This document shows, piece by piece, positions 6,041-8,723 of a stretch of 8,723 nucleotides of DNA. This stretch comes from Clostridiales bacterium (GTDB lineage Bacteria; Bacillota; Clostridia; Christensenellales; Aristaeellaceae). The notes beneath the pieces were generated by a model. It was not told the origin of the DNA, ran no database searches, and was given only the letters and a program-made list of their open reading frames with translations. The first letter of the stretch is position 1. Each line of letters begins with the position of its first letter. The translations under genes and the position numbers were made by a program. Location: the NCBI GenBank assembly GCA_012513735.1, contig JAAZBR010000030.1, positions 1 through 8,723 of the forward strand, written 5' to 3'.

Positions 6041-8023
6041 ATGAATATCGCCCACGACCGCATAAGAAGGATTGCTCTCATTGTAATGGCCTGCCTGATC
6101 ATGGGGCTGTTTGCAGGCAACGTGCTGGCGGTTACGGACGCCAGCAGCATCGATTTTAAAATCAGCATCGATCCGCAAAGCCTGAAAGAACCAGGCCCCG
6201 TAACGGTCACCGCCACGGTATCCAACAAGGGCGCGGAGGCCATTGCGGTTCCCATGACGCTGTACGATGAATCCGACAAGGTGGTTACCTCTGCCTTTGA
6301 TGGCGGTGTCATCGCACGGCTGGATGTGAACGGCGTCAGCGAAGCCCCCTTCCAGTGGACAGTGACCCAGCAGCAACTGGATGCCGGCAAGCTCACCTTC
6401 TATCTGCGCCTGCAGACGGAAGACAGCACCGGCGCCATCACCCAGGTCAGCATCCCGGCCGCGGCCACCATCGCCTTTGCGGGCGAGAAGGTGCAACTGG
6501 GCGTGCAGCGCAGCGTGACACCCGAGGTGGTGCGCGCCGGCAGCACCGTTACCGTCACCTACGAGCTGAGCAATGAAGGCACCGTGCCGCTAAGCAATAT
6601 CCAGATCACGGAAAACCGCCTGATCTCCACAACCCGCCGTACAGTGGATGTGATTGAGCCTGGCAAGACCGCCACCGTCACTTTCAGCAAAAAGGTAGGA
6701 AACGCGGGGGTGGAAAGCTCTGCCGTCATTACGTACTACCGTCAGGGCAGCAAGACACAGCTTCGTCAAACGGTGGACACCCTCAGCGTTCCCTTGGCCA
6801 AGCCCGGCTTTTCAAGCAAGCTTACCGCCAGCAAAACCTCGGTAGAGGTAGGCGAAACCATCACGCTGACGCTCACGCTAAATAACAAGGGCAACATCAA
6901 CTATGAAAATGTACGCGTCAGCTCTCCCACTTTGGGCGATATTTTCACAGACATCACGCTGCCCGCCGGGCAGACCGTGACCCAGACCAAAGAGATCACG
7001 CTGATGGCCCCCACCACGTTCAAGTTCTCCATCGCGCTGGAGGACAACACCGGCACCAAGCAGACCGAAACCACCAACGAGCTGAAAATCAGCGCATATG
7101 CCCAGGGCCAGATGATGAACCTGAATGTCCAGGCAACGGCTGACCGCACCTCTGTGGACAGCCTGCCGGGCCTGGTGCGCTTCAGCGTGCTGATCACCAA
7201 TGACAGCAACACCGTGGCCAAGCCGGTCAACCTGTATCATGGCACGGCCCGCTTGGCTTCCGTGGGCGAACTACAGCCCGGAAAATCCGTCACCATCACC
7301 CGCGACTTCAACATTTCCCAGGCGGGCAAGTTCCGCTTCACGGTGAAAACCGTGGACGCGCTCAACAACGAGGTGGCCTTCGACTCCAACGAGCTGAGCG
7401 TGTCCTTCAGCCCCATGACGCCCGGCCCCACGGGGCCCGCCACGGTTGCCATCCCTCCGGTGGTCACCTTCAGCCCGGTGCCGGCTCCCGTTATTGACAG
7501 CACGGCCCAAACCGGCCGCGACGCGCTGTTTATTGCCATGATCGGCGTGGGGGTGCTGGCCGGTGTCAGCGTGCTGCTTTTTGTCGTCAGTAGTCTGATG
7601 CGTGCCTACGCACGCCGCCAGTCTGACGCAGCCTATGATCACCTGGAAACAGCGCCTAAGCGTGATTTCGCGGATCCCACCACCTACCAGGGCGAGACGG
7701 ATGCGGCAGCCGAAGCCCCTCCATCCGCTGAGGACGAGCCGACGGTCGCTCCTCTTGAAGAGCCGCGGGAGCTGCCCCATTACAAGTACCTGCAGGACGA
7801 TGCGGCTCCTCTTGCCACCGCCACCGCAGTACCGGTGGATGCCGCTAAGGTCGCCGAAGAAGAGCCTACCCTCCGCACCCCAGCAGAAGATGTCCCCGAT
7901 GCCGACGACCAGGACGAAGGGTACCAGATGCTGCGGGAGGAGGGCGAAGCCACGGCAAACGGCATTGAGCGACGCAGTCGCCGCGCCGCCAAGCACCATA
8001 AGCTGCCCGACGATGAGGAGTAA
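6041..8023 (+). CDS. CARDB/Ig-repeat type I membrane protein with acidic cytoplasmic tail
   Basis: The function is unknown; it is probably a surface-exposed protein displayed on the membrane. From the ATG at 6041 the product has 660 residues. A canonical signal peptide comes first: MNIAHDRIRR, a hydrophobic core at 11-25 and likely cleavage after NVLA (27-30). Four beta-sandwich domains of CARDB/Ig-like type follow, at about 34-147, 152-250, 258-352 and 360-456, marked by repeated patterns such as AGSTVTVTYELSNEG (166-180) and VGETITLTLTLNNKG (270-284). After a Pro-rich linker (459-485) comes one transmembrane helix (about 494-520) with a basic stop-transfer RAYARR. The cytoplasmic tail (521-660) is strongly acidic, with two AExEPT[V/L] boxes (563-569, 605-611) and a basic patch RRSRRAAKHHK near the end. 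The ectodomain has no Cys. A longer start at 5990 would add 17 residues but fits promoter and SD poorly. Related proteins are often labelled COG1361/S-layer-like; that link is inferred from fold pattern only. Confidence 0.85.
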   Translation: MNIAHDRIRRIALIVMACLIMGLFAGNVLAVTDASSIDFKISIDPQSLKEPGPVTVTATVSNKGAEAIAVPMTLYDESDKVVTSAFDGGVIARLDVNGVSEAPFQWTVTQQQLDAGKLTFYLRLQTEDSTGAITQVSIPAAATIAFAGEKVQLGVQRSVTPEVVRAGSTVTVTYELSNEGTVPLSNIQITENRLISTTRRTVDVIEPGKTATVTFSKKVGNAGVESSAVITYYRQGSKTQLRQTVDTLSVPLAKPGFSSKLTASKTSVEVGETITLTLTLNNKGNINYENVRVSSPTLGDIFTDITLPAGQTVTQTKEITLMAPTTFKFSIALEDNTGTKQTETTNELKISAYAQGQMMNLNVQATADRTSVDSLPGLVRFSVLITNDSNTVAKPVNLYHGTARLASVGELQPGKSVTITRDFNISQAGKFRFTVKTVDALNNEVAFDSNELSVSFSPMTPGPTGPATVAIPPVVTFSPVPAPVIDSTAQTGRDALFIAMIGVGVLAGVSVLLFVVSSLMRAYARRQSDAAYDHLETAPKRDFADPTTYQGETDAAAEAPPSAEDEPTVAPLEEPRELPHYKYLQDDAAPLATATAVPVDAAKVAEEEPTLRTPAEDVPDADDQDEGYQMLREEGEATANGIERRSRRAAKHHKLPDDEE

Positions 8024-8042
8024 CCTGTTCCCTGCAAACTTC

Positions 8043-8071
8043 AGGCCCCGCCCGGCAAGCGGGGCCTTTTT
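8043..8071 (+). terminator. Strong intrinsic terminator after the CARDB-protein gene
   Basis: AGGCCCCGC (8043-8051) pairs perfectly with GCGGGGCCT (8059-8067) around the 7-nt loop CCGGCAA. It is followed by Ts to 8071. The 9-bp GC-rich stem 20 bp after the stop codon is a textbook rho-independent terminator. It implies that the following gene needs its own promoter or partial read-through. Confidence 0.92.
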
Positions 8072-8077
8072 CACCTG

Positions 8078-8107
8078 ATCTCGCTGACTATCATCTCGCT
8101 GACTATC
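8078..8107. repeat. Perfect 15-bp tandem repeat between the two surface-protein genes
   Basis: ATCTCGCTGACTATC occurs twice with no gap, at 8078-8092 and 8093-8107. It lies between the terminator and the SD of the next gene, where a promoter for that gene would be expected. Each unit contains CTGACT, a 4-of-6 match to a -35 box. No convincing -10 was found at 16-18 bp from either unit. It may be a slippage duplication or a paired protein-binding site. Confidence 0.85.
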
Positions 8108-8119
8108 TACAGATATTTT

Positions 8120-8132
8120 GCGGCTCTGCCGC
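8120..8132 (+). promoter_or_regulatory. GC hairpin just before the SD of the Ig/propeller gene
   Basis: GCGGC (8120-8124), loop TCT, GCCGC (8128-8132) forms a 5-bp stem directly against the GGGGAGGA at 8133-8140. It matches the design of the hairpin at 6011-6023 in stem length, loop sequence and position, although the stem sequences differ. Confidence 0.4.
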
Positions 8133-8144
8133 GGGGAGGACCCA

Positions 8145-8723
8145 ATGAAACGAAACCGTATCATCGCTTGGCTGCTGACTGTGCTGCTGTTGGGCGTGCT
8201 GCCTGTGCTGGCCGCCGAACAAAAGCCCGTGATCGGCACCACCGGATTGATGGAGGCCATGAGCGGCACCTATTATGGCAACCGGATTGTGGCGGAGGGT
8301 GAAAGGCCCATGCTGTTTGCCATCACAGGCGGCCTGCTGCCAAAGGGATTGACGTTGTCCGAGTCCGGCATCCTGACGGGAGTTCCCCAATACCCGGGGG
8401 ATTACACCTTCACCGTGCGGGTGACAAATCCCGCTGGCAGCAGCTATGCCAACTATAACCTGCATGTTGCGCCCTACGATGAAAGCCGCATGCAGCAGGG
8501 CGGGCAGGACAACGGCATCATCGGTTCTGGTCAGGACAGCCTGAACGGCGTCGCCAACGCCATCAACGGCGGGCGCGTGACCATGCAGGATGGTAGCGTG
8601 TTTTTTGTAGACGCCAAGGGTTACCTGTACCAGTGGGCCAGCCCCTTTGAAAAAAAGCCCGGCCTGCTGTTCAAGCCCCGGGAATACCGACAGCTGGACA
8701 GCCTGCCCAACATGCTGTACTAC
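8145..8723 (+). CDS. Secreted putative-Ig domain protein with beta-propeller-like start, cut by window edge
   Basis: The specific function is unknown; it is an exported protein, probably at the cell surface. The 193 visible residues begin with a clear signal peptide (MKRNRIIAWL, hydrophobic to about 22, cleavage near VLAAE). There is no lipobox Cys. Residues about 40-108 fit the putative Ig (He_PIG-like) pattern: LPKGLTLSESGILTGVP (65-81), then GDYTFTVRVTNPAG (85-98). After a Gly/Gln/Asn-rich linker, residues about 141-193 (GGRVTMQDGSVFFVDAKGYL and the terminal LDSLPNMLYY) resemble a DUF5050-type beta-propeller repeat, in which a 'display/read-out' strand pattern recurs; more repeats would be expected beyond the edge. 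The ATG at 8145 follows GGGGAGGA (8133-8140). It lies 121 bp after the CARDB gene, past a terminator and a tandem repeat. The domain calls are by eye. Confidence 0.85.
   Translation, partial: MKRNRIIAWLLTVLLLGVLPVLAAEQKPVIGTTGLMEAMSGTYYGNRIVAEGERPMLFAITGGLLPKGLTLSESGILTGVPQYPGDYTFTVRVTNPAGSSYANYNLHVAPYDESRMQQGGQDNGIIGSGQDSLNGVANAINGGRVTMQDGSVFFVDAKGYLYQWASPFEKKPGLLFKPREYRQLDSLPNMLYY

Noticed and set aside
6083..6096. Cys18 in the signal peptide of the CARDB protein as a lipoprotein site
   Set aside because: The residues before it (VMA) do not fit a lipobox well, the Cys is in the middle of the hydrophobic core, and a normal cleavage site follows at NVLA.
8084..8115. Promoter built from CTGACT in the tandem repeat and a downstream TACAGA
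   Set aside because: The -35 matches at 4 of 6 positions and the -10 at only 3 of 6; too weak to list as a promoter.
7271..8269. A 332-codon minus-strand open frame across the CARDB-gene end and the next gene start
   Set aside because: It runs through a strong terminator and the signal peptide of the next gene and is antisense to both. No SD and no recognisable domain.

Overview
The window looks like a chromosomal segment of a GC-rich, low-oxygen Firmicute, probably Clostridia. This is judged from the Shine-Dalgarno (SD) sites (AAGGAG/AGGAGG type), the EF-G, uS7 and uS12 sequences (for example the EF-G G4 stretch [10 protein letters not shown]), a PBP1A with a Cys-containing C-terminal extension, and the lack of any outer-membrane protein. 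The species cannot be named from sequence alone.

Left part, minus strand (1-3008): the str operon, transcribed right to left as rpsL (uS12), rpsG (uS7) and fusA (EF-G, cut by the left window edge). A candidate promoter with a perfect TTGACA box lies about 150 bp upstream of rpsL. It is followed by a leader that can fold into one long compound hairpin and one short terminator-like hairpin. A second T-tailed hairpin lies between rpsG and fusA. No rpoB/rpoC precedes rpsL, unlike the usual Firmicutes order. uS12 carries Arg at position 88, where most bacteria have Lys.

Centre, minus strand (3098-5857): a bifunctional class A penicillin-binding protein with intact glycosyltransferase and transpeptidase motifs and an unusual C-terminal extension of about 190 residues. 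It has its own extended -10 promoter, so it is probably transcribed separately from the str operon.

Right part, plus strand (5953-8723): two genes for exported proteins, divergent from the PBP gene. The first is a 660-residue type I membrane protein with four CARDB/Ig-like beta-sandwich domains outside, one transmembrane helix and a long acidic cytoplasmic tail. Its TTGACA-17-TAGAAT promoter is overlaid by a perfect 8-bp inverted repeat (candidate operator). A strong intrinsic terminator follows. The second gene, cut by the right edge, encodes a secreted protein with a putative-Ig (He_PIG-like) domain and the start of what looks like a DUF5050/beta-propeller repeat region. Both genes carry a 5-bp GC hairpin with a TCT loop next to the SD sequence, and a 15-bp perfect tandem repeat lies between them.

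The str operon and PBP are housekeeping genes for translation and peptidoglycan synthesis. The right-hand pair is the least understood part: an apparent cell-surface locus beside, and divergent from, a wall-synthesis gene. No mobile element, CRISPR array, tRNA or rRNA was seen.
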